A program made the position numbers and the translations under genes. Shown here one piece after another: positions 26,941 through 35,883 of a stretch of 64,000 nt of DNA. Positions within the stretch are counted from its first letter, which is position 1, and each line of letters opens with the position of its first letter. The DNA is from Fluviibacter sp039805725 (GTDB taxonomy: Bacteria; Pseudomonadota; Gammaproteobacteria; Burkholderiales; Rhodocyclaceae). The notes below the pieces were generated by a model. That model was not told where the DNA came from. It saw only the letters and a program-made list of their open reading frames with translations, and did no database searches. Where the stretch lies: contig JBDLTT010000035.1 in NCBI GenBank assembly GCA_039805725.1, positions 5,997 to 69,996 on the forward strand, read 5' to 3'.

Positions 26941-28410
26941 ATGAACCTTCGGCCAAACATGCATCTCTGTGCGATCACATTAGCCCTGATCATGCTTACC
27001 GCCTGCGCCACTCGGCCTGTGAATCCACCAATTACCGAGGTTCCGCCTGGAAAACTTTATGATTTCCGGCGCTCGGGTAAAACAGAGGCCCAGAAAAAGA
27101 ACCTCGTCCTGCTATCGTTTTCTGGCGGCGGCACACGAGCCGCCGCGTTCTCCTACGGCGTTCTGGAGGCGATGAAACGTACGGAGTTTGTAAACTCTGC
27201 AGGCCACAAGGCCCGAATGCTCGATGAGATTGATGCCATCACCAGTGTGTCTGGTGGGAGCTTCACGGCGCTATCCTATCGGCTCTATGGCGATCGTCTC
27301 TTTGATGAATACGAATCGCGTTTTCTTAAGCGCGATGTTCAAAGTGCCTTGGTCTGGCGCGGTCTCAATCCGTTGAACTGGCCAGCCCTTGCTTCAACTG
27401 GCTGGGGCCGTTCAGAAATGGCCGCCGATTATTACGATGAGATTCTTTTCGATGGCAAGACCTTCGACGATCTCAAAAAAACCAACGGACCAATCATCGC
27501 CGCATCGTCCACCGACATTACCAGCGGTTCAAGAATCCTATTTACATCCACCAACTTCGATATTATCTGCTCGGACCTGGGGTCATTCCGGCTTGCGCGG
27601 GCCGCTGCCGCCTCGTCAGCAGTGCCAGTTGTCCTATCACCGCTCACCATTAACAACTATGGCGGCACATGCAACTTGCACATGCCCGAGTGGACCAGGC
27701 CATTTCTCGACGCAGAAAACCCGCCGAGGCCTGCTGCCCGTGCGCTGGAACGTATCCGCGAACTCCGTGAACTCCAGAGCGGCCAAGAACCTTATCTTCA
27801 CCTAGTCGATGGAGCGGTCTCAGATAACCTGGGGGCTCGCGGCATCCTCGATATCATTAATTTACTCGAGGCACTAAAAGAGGCCGGGTACAAGACCCAG
27901 CTTGATGATGTGGAACGAATTGTGGTGATTACCGTGAATGCCACGTCTACACCCAAAACAGACTGGGCACAAAATGAAGATGCGCCCAGCACCTTATCCA
28001 TTATGGTTAAGGCATCTGGCGTGCCAATTGATCGTTATTCTATGGAGCAGATTGACCAGCTAAAGGATATCGAATCCCGTTGGAGCATGATGCGTAAGCT
28101 CAAAGAGACGGCGGCGATTAAACGTGTTAGCAGCAATACCACCAACCCGGCCATCAAGTACGTTCGCAACTCGCCCAACATCAAGCTATACGCAATTAAT
28201 GTGTCATTTTCCGGCATTGCCGATGCAAAAGAGCGCGAGTATTTAAATCAGCTGCCGACATCCTTCGTGTTGGATGACGAAGCAGTCGATCGTCTGCGCG
28301 CTGGCGCACAGACGGCACTGATGAACTCACCTGATTTCAAGAAGCTAGTCAAAGACACCGGGGCACAACTCATCGAAACCCCTAGCAAAGCCGCCGTTCA
28401 GCAACGCTAG
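26941..28410 (+). CDS. Patatin-like phospholipase lipoprotein
   Basis: This is a 489-residue predicted lipoprotein with lipobox LTAC at Cys22, so it is probably membrane-anchored and faces the periplasm. The patatin/cPLA2-type active site is readable. An oxyanion glycine loop (SGGGTRAAAFSYGV, about 61-74) precedes the nucleophile Ser104 in SVSGGS, and the Asp of the dyad is in LVDGAVSDNLG. The likely reaction is acyl-ester hydrolysis of a lipid. The natural substrate is unknown. The ~200 C-terminal residues after the Asp motif carry no motif I recognise. It starts 16 bases after purT and converges on lipA. Confidence 0.86.
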   Translation: MNLRPNMHLCAITLALIMLTACATRPVNPPITEVPPGKLYDFRRSGKTEAQKKNLVLLSFSGGGTRAAAFSYGVLEAMKRTEFVNSAGHKARMLDEIDAITSVSGGSFTALSYRLYGDRLFDEYESRFLKRDVQSALVWRGLNPLNWPALASTGWGRSEMAADYYDEILFDGKTFDDLKKTNGPIIAASSTDITSGSRILFTSTNFDIICSDLGSFRLARAAAASSAVPVVLSPLTINNYGGTCNLHMPEWTRPFLDAENPPRPAARALERIRELRELQSGQEPYLHLVDGAVSDNLGARGILDIINLLEALKEAGYKTQLDDVERIVVITVNATSTPKTDWAQNEDAPSTLSIMVKASGVPIDRYSMEQIDQLKDIESRWSMMRKLKETAAIKRVSSNTTNPAIKYVRNSPNIKLYAINVSFSGIADAKEREYLNQLPTSFVLDDEAVDRLRAGAQTALMNSPDFKKLVKDTGAQLIETPSKAAVQQR

Positions 28411-28436
28411 GCACTTCCTCGGTTCAAAGTCTGGCT

Positions 28437-29378
28437 TTAGACTACGCCAGCCGTGTGCGCCTGCTGATCTGCCCAATAACTCGAGCGCACCATCGGACCA
28501 CAAGCAGCACCATTAAACCCCATTGCCAGTGCTTCTGTCTCGAAGCGCTTGAAGGTATCGGGATGCACATAGCGCTGCACCGGCAAGTGGTGATTTGATG
28601 GTGCGAGATATTGGCCGATCGTCAACAGATCGATATTGTGGGCGCGCATATCCTTGAGCTCTTCGATAATTTCCTCATCGGTCTCACCCAGCCCCACCAT
28701 CAGACCTGATTTCGTAGGCACGTTCGGGTAGCGTTCTTTAAAAACTTTCAGGAACTTCAACGAGTGTTCATAATCGGCGCCAGGGCGCGCCTGCTTATAG
28801 AGTCGCGGCACGGTTTCCAGATTGTGATTCATCACGTCCGGCAAGGCCTGGCCGAAGATGTCCAGCGCCACATCCATACGACCCCTGAAATCCGGTACGA
28901 GCACTTCGATCGTCGTCGATGGTGATGCTTCACGCACCGCACGAATGACATCGACAAAATGTTGCGCGCCACCGTCACGCAGGTCATCACGATCGACGCT
29001 GGTGATCACCACATAGCGTAGCTTCAGATTGGCCACGGATTCTGCCAGATGACGCGGCTCATCGACATCTGGCGGGAGTGGTTTTCCATGCCCGACATCG
29101 CAGAAAGGACAGCGGCGGGTGCAAATGTCACCCAGGATCATGAAGGTCGCCGTACCGCGGCCGAAGCATTCGCCAATGTTGGGGCAGGCCGCTTCTTCGC
29201 AAACCGTATGCAACTTCTGCTCACGCAGCATCTTCTTGATTTCGCCAAAGCGCCCAGCATCGTTACCCGCTTTGACGCGGATCCAATCCGGTTTGCGGAG
29301 CGCTTCCTGGGGCACGATCTTGATCGGGATCCGTGCCGTCTTGAGTTCACCTTTTTGCTTAACCCCGGCATCAGCCAT
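28437..29378 (-). CDS. lipA: Lipoyl synthase
   Basis: LipA is a radical-SAM enzyme that inserts two sulfurs into octanoyl groups on lipoyl domains. Both 4Fe-4S clusters are accounted for: the auxiliary CX4CX5C at Cys60, Cys65 and Cys71, and the radical-SAM CX3CX2C at Cys86, Cys90 and Cys93. The C-terminal RSSY serine that ligates the auxiliary cluster is present. The 313-residue length is normal. The start overlaps the lipB end by 8 bases. Confidence 0.97.
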   Translation of the reverse strand: MADAGVKQKGELKTARIPIKIVPQEALRKPDWIRVKAGNDAGRFGEIKKMLREQKLHTVCEEAACPNIGECFGRGTATFMILGDICTRRCPFCDVGHGKPLPPDVDEPRHLAESVANLKLRYVVITSVDRDDLRDGGAQHFVDVIRAVREASPSTTIEVLVPDFRGRMDVALDIFGQALPDVMNHNLETVPRLYKQARPGADYEHSLKFLKVFKERYPNVPTKSGLMVGLGETDEEIIEELKDMRAHNIDLLTIGQYLAPSNHHLPVQRYVHPDTFKRFETEALAMGFNGAACGPMVRSSYWADQQAHTAGVV

Positions 29379-30003
29379 GGGAGGTCTCCAGTTGTTTTTG
29401 TAGTTGAGCCAGCAAGGCCTCGCCAGCCGCGACAGGTGTTAGGTTAACACCCAAGTCACGCAATTGGGTAACTGCCAAACCCTCGTATCCACAGGGGTTA
29501 ATGGCCAGAAACGGCGACAGATCCATGTCCACGTTCAGGCTGACACCATGGTAGCAGCACCCATTGCGCACACGTAGCCCCAATGCAGCAATCTTGGCTT
29601 CCCCGACATAGACGCCGGGCGCGCCCTGCCGTCTCGTCGCAACAACCCCGTATTCAGCCAGCAAATCAATCACGGCCTGTTCGATGCGACTGACCAATTC
29701 CCGGACTTTCAGATGACGACGCTGCAAATCGAGTAACAGATAGACCACCACCTGTCCCGGGCCATGGTAGGTAATCTGACCGCCGCGATCAATCGGCACG
29801 ACTGGCACGCCGATATCGTGGAGCAAATGCTCAGGCTTACCGGCCTGCCCCTGGGTAAATACCGGGGGATGCTCCACCAGCCAAAGCTCATCCGGCGCTG
29901 TCTCGCCCGCTGCTCCGGCGCGCGCCAACGTCTGTTCACGCATCGCTTGCCAGGTCGGCTCATAGGGCACCTGACCCAATCGACGAATATGCAAGGTTGG
30001 CAT
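29371..30003 (-). CDS. lipB: Octanoyl-[acyl-carrier-protein]:protein N-octanoyltransferase
   Basis: LipB moves the octanoyl group from ACP onto lipoyl-domain lysines and provides the LipA substrate. The 210-residue protein has the RGGQITYHGPGQVVVYLLLD signature, the catalytic Lys137 in VGEAKIAALG and Cys171 in INPCGYEGL. It sits 5 bases after the DUF493/YbeD gene, the same order as E. coli ybeD-lipB. Confidence 0.97.
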   Translation of the reverse strand: MPTLHIRRLGQVPYEPTWQAMREQTLARAGAAGETAPDELWLVEHPPVFTQGQAGKPEHLLHDIGVPVVPIDRGGQITYHGPGQVVVYLLLDLQRRHLKVRELVSRIEQAVIDLLAEYGVVATRRQGAPGVYVGEAKIAALGLRVRNGCCYHGVSLNVDMDLSPFLAINPCGYEGLAVTQLRDLGVNLTPVAAGEALLAQLQKQLETSHG

Positions 30004-30008
30004 CGCGC

Positions 30009-30308
30009 TTACAGCACGACCTTGACCAGGGAGTGACTCGTCAACGCGCGATAAAGGTCATCAAGCTGCGCTTTTGACTGCGCCTTCACCGTACAGGTGA
30101 GACTTACATATTTACCGGAGCTCGACGCACGCATCTCCATATTCTTGCCATCATAATCCGGTGCGAATTTGTGAATAACGCTCAACACTTCCTGCGCCAG
30201 ATTATCCTGTGCCAGGCCCATGATCTTGAGCGGGAAGTCGCAGGGAAATTCCAACAGGGTTTCTGCGCCACTCCCAACCGGCTCTTTTGGCAATTCCGGG
30301 GTTGTCAT
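30009..30308 (-). CDS. ybeD: DUF493 (YbeD) family protein
   Basis: This small cytoplasmic protein of 99 residues has an ACT-like fold typical of the YbeD/HP0495 family. LEFPCDFPLKIMGLAQ, the SSSGKYVSLTCTV strand and the C-terminal DDLYRALTSHSLVKVVL match the family. Its proposed role is regulatory, possibly linked to lipoate synthesis, given its conserved neighbour lipB. This has not been established. It follows rlpA by only 18 bases; dacA, which separates the two in E. coli, is missing. Confidence 0.92.
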   Translation of the reverse strand: MTTPELPKEPVGSGAETLLEFPCDFPLKIMGLAQDNLAQEVLSVIHKFAPDYDGKNMEMRASSSGKYVSLTCTVKAQSKAQLDDLYRALTSHSLVKVVL

Positions 30309-30326
30309 GAAGTCTCCTTTATAGGA

Positions 30327-31292
30327 TTACTGCGCGCCAGCCACGCGCTCTGGTCGGACAGCGATGTGGGGCTGCCCACCGAGTGCATCACGAATTTTCG
30401 TCTGCACCGCCTCGGCTTCGGCACGATTCGTAAACGGCCCCACCTGCACACGATGCCACGGTGACTCGGCATAGACGTGTACTTTGTCTGGTGTCATCCA
30501 GTCGAGCTCACGCAACAAGTGGTTGCGCAGCACCTGGGCATTAAATCCATTCTGGAATGCGCCCATCTGCACATAGGTTCCCGGCTTGGGAATCTCTTCG
30601 TCATAACGCGTTTTGTCATCGATTCTCGCCTCGTTAGCCGCAAGCGCATCTTTGCTGACGTCCGCGTAAGTCATCCCTGTTGTCCCATCAGGGATGATCA
30701 AATCAACACGTACCCGACTGCTACCCTGATCCACATAACCGAGTTTATAAGCAGCTGTAAATGATAGATCGATGACCCGCCCATCATGGAATGGCCCACG
30801 GTCATTCACCCGTACAATGACACTCCGATTGTTCTGTAGATTGGTCACCCGCACGTAAGACGGCAGCGGCAGGGTTGGATGAGCCGCCGTCATCGCGAAC
30901 ATGTCGTAAGTGTCACCATTGGAGGTTTTTAAGCCATTGAACTTCGTGCCGTACCAGCTACCAATCCCTTGCTCTGAATAAGGCCGCAACTCGGTCATCG
31001 GTGTATAGCTGCGTCCCAGCACCGTATAAGGCCGATTCGCCGCTTTACGCAGCGGCTCAGGGCGTGGTAACGCATTTGGGATCTGGTCAATGTTTTCCGG
31101 AATCTGGGCTGGCAACCCGTCGTCCTTGTAGAAGCCGCCACCCTTACGCGCATAGGGTTTCATCACGTAACCGCCGCTCGTCGATCCACTGGCTACTGGT
31201 TTGCGAGTTCCGGTACTTGAACATCCTGTCAGCAGGCTTGCGCTCAGGATTAAGCACAACGGTAAACTGAAGACAAAGCGCGCATGCATCAA
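30327..31292 (-). CDS. rlpA: Endolytic peptidoglycan transglycosylase RlpA (lipoprotein)
   Basis: RlpA is a septal outer-membrane lipoprotein that cleaves glycan strands lacking stem peptides in some bacteria. The 321-residue precursor has a lipobox LLTGC with Cys24. A double-psi beta-barrel domain follows (about 110-195) with GSWYGTKFNGLKTSNGD, the catalytic-region FAMTAAHPTLPLPS and RVNDRGPFHDGRVIDLS. The C-terminal SPOR domain is about 245-315. It overlaps the rodA stop by 4 bases. Confidence 0.95.
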   Translation of the reverse strand: MMHARFVFSLPLCLILSASLLTGCSSTGTRKPVASGSTSGGYVMKPYARKGGGFYKDDGLPAQIPENIDQIPNALPRPEPLRKAANRPYTVLGRSYTPMTELRPYSEQGIGSWYGTKFNGLKTSNGDTYDMFAMTAAHPTLPLPSYVRVTNLQNNRSVIVRVNDRGPFHDGRVIDLSFTAAYKLGYVDQGSSRVRVDLIIPDGTTGMTYADVSKDALAANEARIDDKTRYDEEIPKPGTYVQMGAFQNGFNAQVLRNHLLRELDWMTPDKVHVYAESPWHRVQVGPFTNRAEAEAVQTKIRDALGGQPHIAVRPERVAGAQ

Positions 31293-32392
31293 CGATTCGT
31301 CCGGTGCGTTTCAATGCTCATGAGGATACCGAGCCCGGTGCAAAGTGTCACCAGTGCCGTACCGCCATAGCTGATGAACGGGAGCGGTACGCCGACCACC
31401 GGCAGAATCCCCGACACCATCCCCATATTCACGAAGGCGTAAGTAAAAAAGCCCATGGCGATCGCACCGGCCAGCAGGCGGTTAAATGTCGTGCTTGCGC
31501 GCAATGAGATCCGCAGACTACGCTCGATCAGAAATCCATAGAGCACTACCAGAATAAGATTGCCGATCAGACCCCATTCCTCGGCAAAGACGGCAAAAAT
31601 AAAATCCGTATGCTTTTCTGGAATGAACTCCAACTGCCCCTGCGTGCCACTCATGTAGCCCTTACCGATGACCCCGCCGGATCCAATCGCAATGGTTGAC
31701 TGGATGATGTGATAGCCGGAGCCCAACGGGTCGCTGGTCGGATCGATCAACGTGAGGATGCGCTTCTGCTGGTAATCATGAAGAAAATGCCAGGCGAACG
31801 GCGCCACAGCTACCGCAGCAGCCGTCAAGCCACCAATGACCCACCACGACAACCCCGCCAGGAAGATGACATAGAACCCAGCTGAGAAAACCAGAATCGC
31901 CGTGCCCAAATCAGGTTGCTTGGCAATCAGCGCCGAGGGCACCACTAGAATAAGCAACGCACCGAGATATTTGGTAAACCAGCGTCGATTCTCAAAGTGG
32001 TGGAAATACCAGGCCATCGCCAATGGCATCGCTATTTTCATGATTTCAGAAGGCTGGATGCGGGTAAAGCCAAGCGACAACCAGCGTTTAGCGCCGTTTA
32101 CTTTGACGCCGAATAACATGACCAGCACAAGTAACACGAAGCCGAACAGATACATCGGCCAGGCGAGCTGCATTAGACGCTGCGGTGGGATGCGCGCCAC
32201 CACAAACATCAACGTCAACGCAGCCGCCATATTCAAAAACTGTGACGGCATCCGCTCCTGACCGGACCAGGTCGCCGAAAACACTGTCAGCAGCCCAACG
32301 AGCATGAGCAGCCCTGTAATCTTCAGCAAAGGCAGATCGACGTGCTCCAGCCAAGGGTGCAGCAGGCCACGCCATTTGATGGGGCGACTCAT
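31289..32392 (-). CDS. rodA: Rod shape-determining peptidoglycan polymerase RodA
   Basis: RodA is the SEDS-family glycosyltransferase that works with PBP2 in lateral wall synthesis. The 367-residue protein has about ten membrane helices. It contains the SEDS hallmark regions MKIAMPLAMAWYFH and KQPDLGTAI, the extracellular loop GSGYHIIQSTIAIGSGG and LEFIPEKHTDFIFAVFAEEWG, and the C-terminal VPLPFISYGGTALV. It overlaps mrdA by 4 bases. Confidence 0.97.
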   Translation of the reverse strand: MSRPIKWRGLLHPWLEHVDLPLLKITGLLMLVGLLTVFSATWSGQERMPSQFLNMAAALTLMFVVARIPPQRLMQLAWPMYLFGFVLLVLVMLFGVKVNGAKRWLSLGFTRIQPSEIMKIAMPLAMAWYFHHFENRRWFTKYLGALLILVVPSALIAKQPDLGTAILVFSAGFYVIFLAGLSWWVIGGLTAAAVAVAPFAWHFLHDYQQKRILTLIDPTSDPLGSGYHIIQSTIAIGSGGVIGKGYMSGTQGQLEFIPEKHTDFIFAVFAEEWGLIGNLILVVLYGFLIERSLRISLRASTTFNRLLAGAIAMGFFTYAFVNMGMVSGILPVVGVPLPFISYGGTALVTLCTGLGILMSIETHRTNR

Positions 32393-34416
32393 GGGGTTTT
32401 CCTCGACGGCAGCGGGTTTTTTGTCGGCAGCATACGCACGAAGGGACCTGTCTGCTCCGCCGATGCATTCAATCCACGCATCGCGTCATGTTCATCGTTC
32501 TGCGGATCGGCATAGAGTGCCACATCACGATACACCGGTTCCGGCTCGCCCGGCGCATCCGGCGCAGGTCCTTTGGGAATGACACCCAACAAATAATAAT
32601 CCAGCACCTGCCGCGCAATGGGCGCTGCCGCCTGCGCACCAAAGCCGGCGTTTTCTACAATAATGGCCAGTGCGATCTTGGGTTTTTCGGCCGGTGCATA
32701 AGCGATAAATAACGCATGGTCACGCAGAAACTCCTTCGTCCCCCCGTGCGAATAGTTGGCACCGTTCAGACTGAAGACCTGCGCCGTCCCCGTTTTACCG
32801 CCTGCCACATACTTGGCACCGGCAAATGCCCGGGCACTGGTTCCTTCTTTGTTCACGCCGACCATTGCGTTACGAATCACATCAATGTGCTCTTGCTTCA
32901 GGTTGACCTCGTGTGTTTTTTCCAAGGGAACCATCCGCACCTGCCCGGTTTGCACATCGCTAATACTTCGTACCAGGTGTGGCTTGTAGCCGACACCATT
33001 GTTGGCCAAAATAGCCGTTGCCTGCGCCAGCTGCATCATTGTGTAGGAGTTGTACCCCTGACCAATGCCGATCGAGACTGTTTCACCAGCGTACCACTTT
33101 TGCTGCTCTGGCCGTTTAAAACGACGTTCTTTCCAGGCTGGTGACGGCAGCACGCCCTTCGATTCACCATCGATATCGATACCGGTCTTGCTACCGAAAC
33201 CCATGCGGCCCATGAAATCGGCAATGCCATCGATACCCCAGTCGTTGGCCAGAGTGTAGTAATAGGTATCGCACGAGGCCACGATCGATGAATACATATT
33301 CACCATACCGTGGCCACCCTTTTTGTCGTCACGAAAGGTATGGTTGCCGAAATTGAAATAGCCCGGGTCGCTGATCGCCTGTTGTGGCGTGCGCTTACCC
33401 GCAGTGAGTGCGCCCAGCGCCATGAAAGGCTTGAAGGTCGAGCCCGGCGGATAGGTGCCATAAATAGCACGATTGAGCAGCGGCTTGTTGATGTCGGTAT
33501 TCAGCACATCCCAGTCGTCGCTACGAATACCGTCAACAAAGAGATTCGGATCATAGGTCGGCATCGAAACCAGCGCGAGGATTTCGCCATTTTCCGGGTC
33601 GATTGCGACCAACGCGCCACGACGCTTACCGTAAGCCTGTTCGGCTATTTGTTGTAGCTTGGCGTCAATCGTGAGATTCAGATTGTTGCCGGATATGGGT
33701 GGCGTCCGAGAAAGCACGCGAATGCCGCGACCGCCTGCATCTACTTCGACGCTCTCGAAGCCGCTAACGCCATGCATCTCGAACTCATAGCGCTGTTCCA
33801 GACCCGTCTTGCCAATATGATCGGTGCCTCGATAATTGGCCGCTTGACCTTCCTCATCAATGCGCTCCAGATCCTTGGTATTGATGCGCCCCATGTAACC
33901 GAGCGCATGTGATCCCGTTTCACCCAGCGGATAACTGCGGAACAGGCGGGCCCGAACTTCCACGCCGGGAAATTGGAAACGGTGGGCAGCAAAGCGGGCC
34001 ACTTCCACTTCGCTCAGGCGCGAACGGATCGGGATCGACTCGAAGGTCTTCGCTTCGCGCAGCAGTTGTTTAAAGCGGCGTTTGTCTTTTCCCTCGATCG
34101 TTACCACTTTGGACAGACCCTCGATGGTCTCGTCGATATTACCGGCCAGGCCGGGAACGATTTCCAAGGTGTAGGCCGATGTATTGGTTGCCATCAACAC
34201 GCCATTACGGTCGAAAATCAGACCGCGGTTCGGCACCACAGGCACCAGTGTTAGGCGGTTGTCTTCGGCACGCGTCTGATAATAGCCATGCTGAACCACC
34301 CCTAACCAGAAGAATCGTAACGCGAGGATAAAAAAGGCGACCAGCATGAGCACTGATGCGGTGCCCAAACGCCCCCGAAAGCGTTTGCCGGCGTCCTGAT
34401 CATCAAAGTAAGACAT
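32389..34416 (-). CDS. mrdA: Peptidoglycan D,D-transpeptidase PBP2
   Basis: PBP2 is the class B transpeptidase of the elongasome. The 675-residue protein has an N-terminal membrane anchor (about 21-41), a pedestal domain and the transpeptidase domain. Its SXXK motif is STFK (in YPPGSTFKPFMAL). SXN appears around IVASCDTYYYTLA, and the KTG motif is GGKTGTAQVFS. The C-terminal ~60 residues are an acidic, Pro-rich tail. It is flanked by mreD and rodA as in other rod-shaped proteobacteria. Confidence 0.97.
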   Translation of the reverse strand: MSYFDDQDAGKRFRGRLGTASVLMLVAFFILALRFFWLGVVQHGYYQTRAEDNRLTLVPVVPNRGLIFDRNGVLMATNTSAYTLEIVPGLAGNIDETIEGLSKVVTIEGKDKRRFKQLLREAKTFESIPIRSRLSEVEVARFAAHRFQFPGVEVRARLFRSYPLGETGSHALGYMGRINTKDLERIDEEGQAANYRGTDHIGKTGLEQRYEFEMHGVSGFESVEVDAGGRGIRVLSRTPPISGNNLNLTIDAKLQQIAEQAYGKRRGALVAIDPENGEILALVSMPTYDPNLFVDGIRSDDWDVLNTDINKPLLNRAIYGTYPPGSTFKPFMALGALTAGKRTPQQAISDPGYFNFGNHTFRDDKKGGHGMVNMYSSIVASCDTYYYTLANDWGIDGIADFMGRMGFGSKTGIDIDGESKGVLPSPAWKERRFKRPEQQKWYAGETVSIGIGQGYNSYTMMQLAQATAILANNGVGYKPHLVRSISDVQTGQVRMVPLEKTHEVNLKQEHIDVIRNAMVGVNKEGTSARAFAGAKYVAGGKTGTAQVFSLNGANYSHGGTKEFLRDHALFIAYAPAEKPKIALAIIVENAGFGAQAAAPIARQVLDYYLLGVIPKGPAPDAPGEPEPVYRDVALYADPQNDEHDAMRGLNASAEQTGPFVRMLPTKNPLPSRKTP

Positions 34417-34420
34417 GCGT

Positions 34421-34942
34421 TCAGATGGGACGTTCGTAGTCCCGATCCTTCGTCAGGAACTGGGGCAGCATCAACACATAAGTTGCTGGCAACCAGATCA
34501 AGCCGGTAATGAGCGGCCGCAGCAGATAGCTGTAGCCCGGAAATTCATCGCCAGCGAACCAGCGCACCAATACCTCAAGCAACGCGCCGGCAAAAAGAAT
34601 CGGAATAACGTGCATCACCTGTTGCTTGAGTGGCAACCAGAGAATGCGCGCCGACAGCACACGTCCGGCATACGAGATCAACACGTAGGCCAGCGCATGC
34701 TGGCCCATGAGGCTGCCATCGACAACGTCCATCAGCAGGCCCAGCATAAATGCAGTTCCGGTACCAACAACCAGCGGCGCACGAATTGACCAGAACAGCA
34801 GGACGAGCATGACCCATTCCGGATAGAGCGGCCAGAACGATGTCGGCAACAGATTCAGCATAAAGGCGAGGATCAGCGTTAAGCGAATGAAGCCGGGACT
34901 TGCCGGGCGCAACAGACGGGAAGACTGGAAATTGATCTGCAT
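34421..34942 (-). CDS. mreD: Rod shape-determining protein MreD
   Basis: MreD is a small integral membrane component of the elongasome. The 173-residue protein has about five hydrophobic helices and the family segments LLPTSFWPLYPEWVMLVLLF and GLLMDVVDGSLMGQHALAY. It overlaps the mreC stop by one base and ends 4 bases before mrdA. Confidence 0.95.
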   Translation of the reverse strand: MQINFQSSRLLRPASPGFIRLTLILAFMLNLLPTSFWPLYPEWVMLVLLFWSIRAPLVVGTGTAFMLGLLMDVVDGSLMGQHALAYVLISYAGRVLSARILWLPLKQQVMHVIPILFAGALLEVLVRWFAGDEFPGYSYLLRPLITGLIWLPATYVLMLPQFLTKDRDYERPI

Positions 34943-35865
34943 TACTGTGGCTTGCGTTTCTTATTGCTGATGGTTGTCGTCTGCTGGTCAGTCTTGCGAT
35001 CTAGGCTTTCTGGACGTTCGTTCGGCAACGTCACAGGCTCTAGCAGCAAGACCTCGCCATAGCGTCCCATGCCTGCGGCAGGCGTTAGGATAAAGCGGGA
35101 GAAAATACCGTTTGCATCACTCTCCAGGCTCTCGACTTTGCCAACCCGCAAACCACGTGGATAGATGCCATCAATACCCGAGGTTACAATCCAATCACCT
35201 ACCTGCACGTCGGCATTCGAGGACATGTAGCGCATTTCCAGACGACCATCGCCGGTGCCGAACACGACCGTACGCAAACCGTTACGCACTACTTGTGCAG
35301 GGATAGACTGGTTACGATCGGTCAGCAATGTCACTTCGGCATAATCCGACGCCACCCGGGTGACCTGCCCAACAACACCTTGGTCGTCGACGACGGGTTG
35401 GCCTTCGATCACGCCTTGGCCAGTACCGCGATCAAGAATGACCCGTCGATTGAATGGATCCCGAGCGCTATAAAGAATACTTGCCGGCTGCACCCGCGTG
35501 CCCAGCTGGCGACGCGTCTCCAGCAATTTTCGCAAAAATTGATTCTCGGCCTCCAGCACTTCCAATCGTTGTGTTTTTTCGGCATCGATCAGACGTGCCT
35601 GGCGCAATATGGCGTTATCGCGACGTGCTTGATCGAGTGTCACCGCATATTGATCCACCGTCGTGAGTGCGATCACTGGCCACTGAATCACTTTTTTTAG
35701 CGGCGACACCACCGTGGTCACCACGCTGCGTAACGGTTCAAGATAGCGGAATCGATCGTCTAGAACCAGCAACGAAATCGAGGTACAGGCGTACAGAATC
35801 AACAGAGCCAGCGGTGCTGGTCCTTGCTTGAATAACGGCGGAGGCTGCTGTTCGAATCCGGGCAT
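34942..35865 (-). CDS. mreC: Cell shape-determining protein MreC
   Basis: MreC is a bitopic periplasmic protein that activates PBP2-RodA. The 307-residue sequence has an N-terminal helix (about 18-36), a coiled coil (about 70-115) and two beta-barrel subdomains with ARDPFNRRVILDRGTGQGV, DDQGVVGQV and VTSGIDGIYPRGLRVG. The tail is Lys/Arg/Gln-rich. It follows mreB by 18 bases. Confidence 0.96.
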   Translation of the reverse strand: MPGFEQQPPPLFKQGPAPLALLILYACTSISLLVLDDRFRYLEPLRSVVTTVVSPLKKVIQWPVIALTTVDQYAVTLDQARRDNAILRQARLIDAEKTQRLEVLEAENQFLRKLLETRRQLGTRVQPASILYSARDPFNRRVILDRGTGQGVIEGQPVVDDQGVVGQVTRVASDYAEVTLLTDRNQSIPAQVVRNGLRTVVFGTGDGRLEMRYMSSNADVQVGDWIVTSGIDGIYPRGLRVGKVESLESDANGIFSRFILTPAAGMGRYGEVLLLEPVTLPNERPESLDRKTDQQTTTISNKKRKPQ

Positions 35866-35883
35866 TGACGACGCCCCGTCCGA

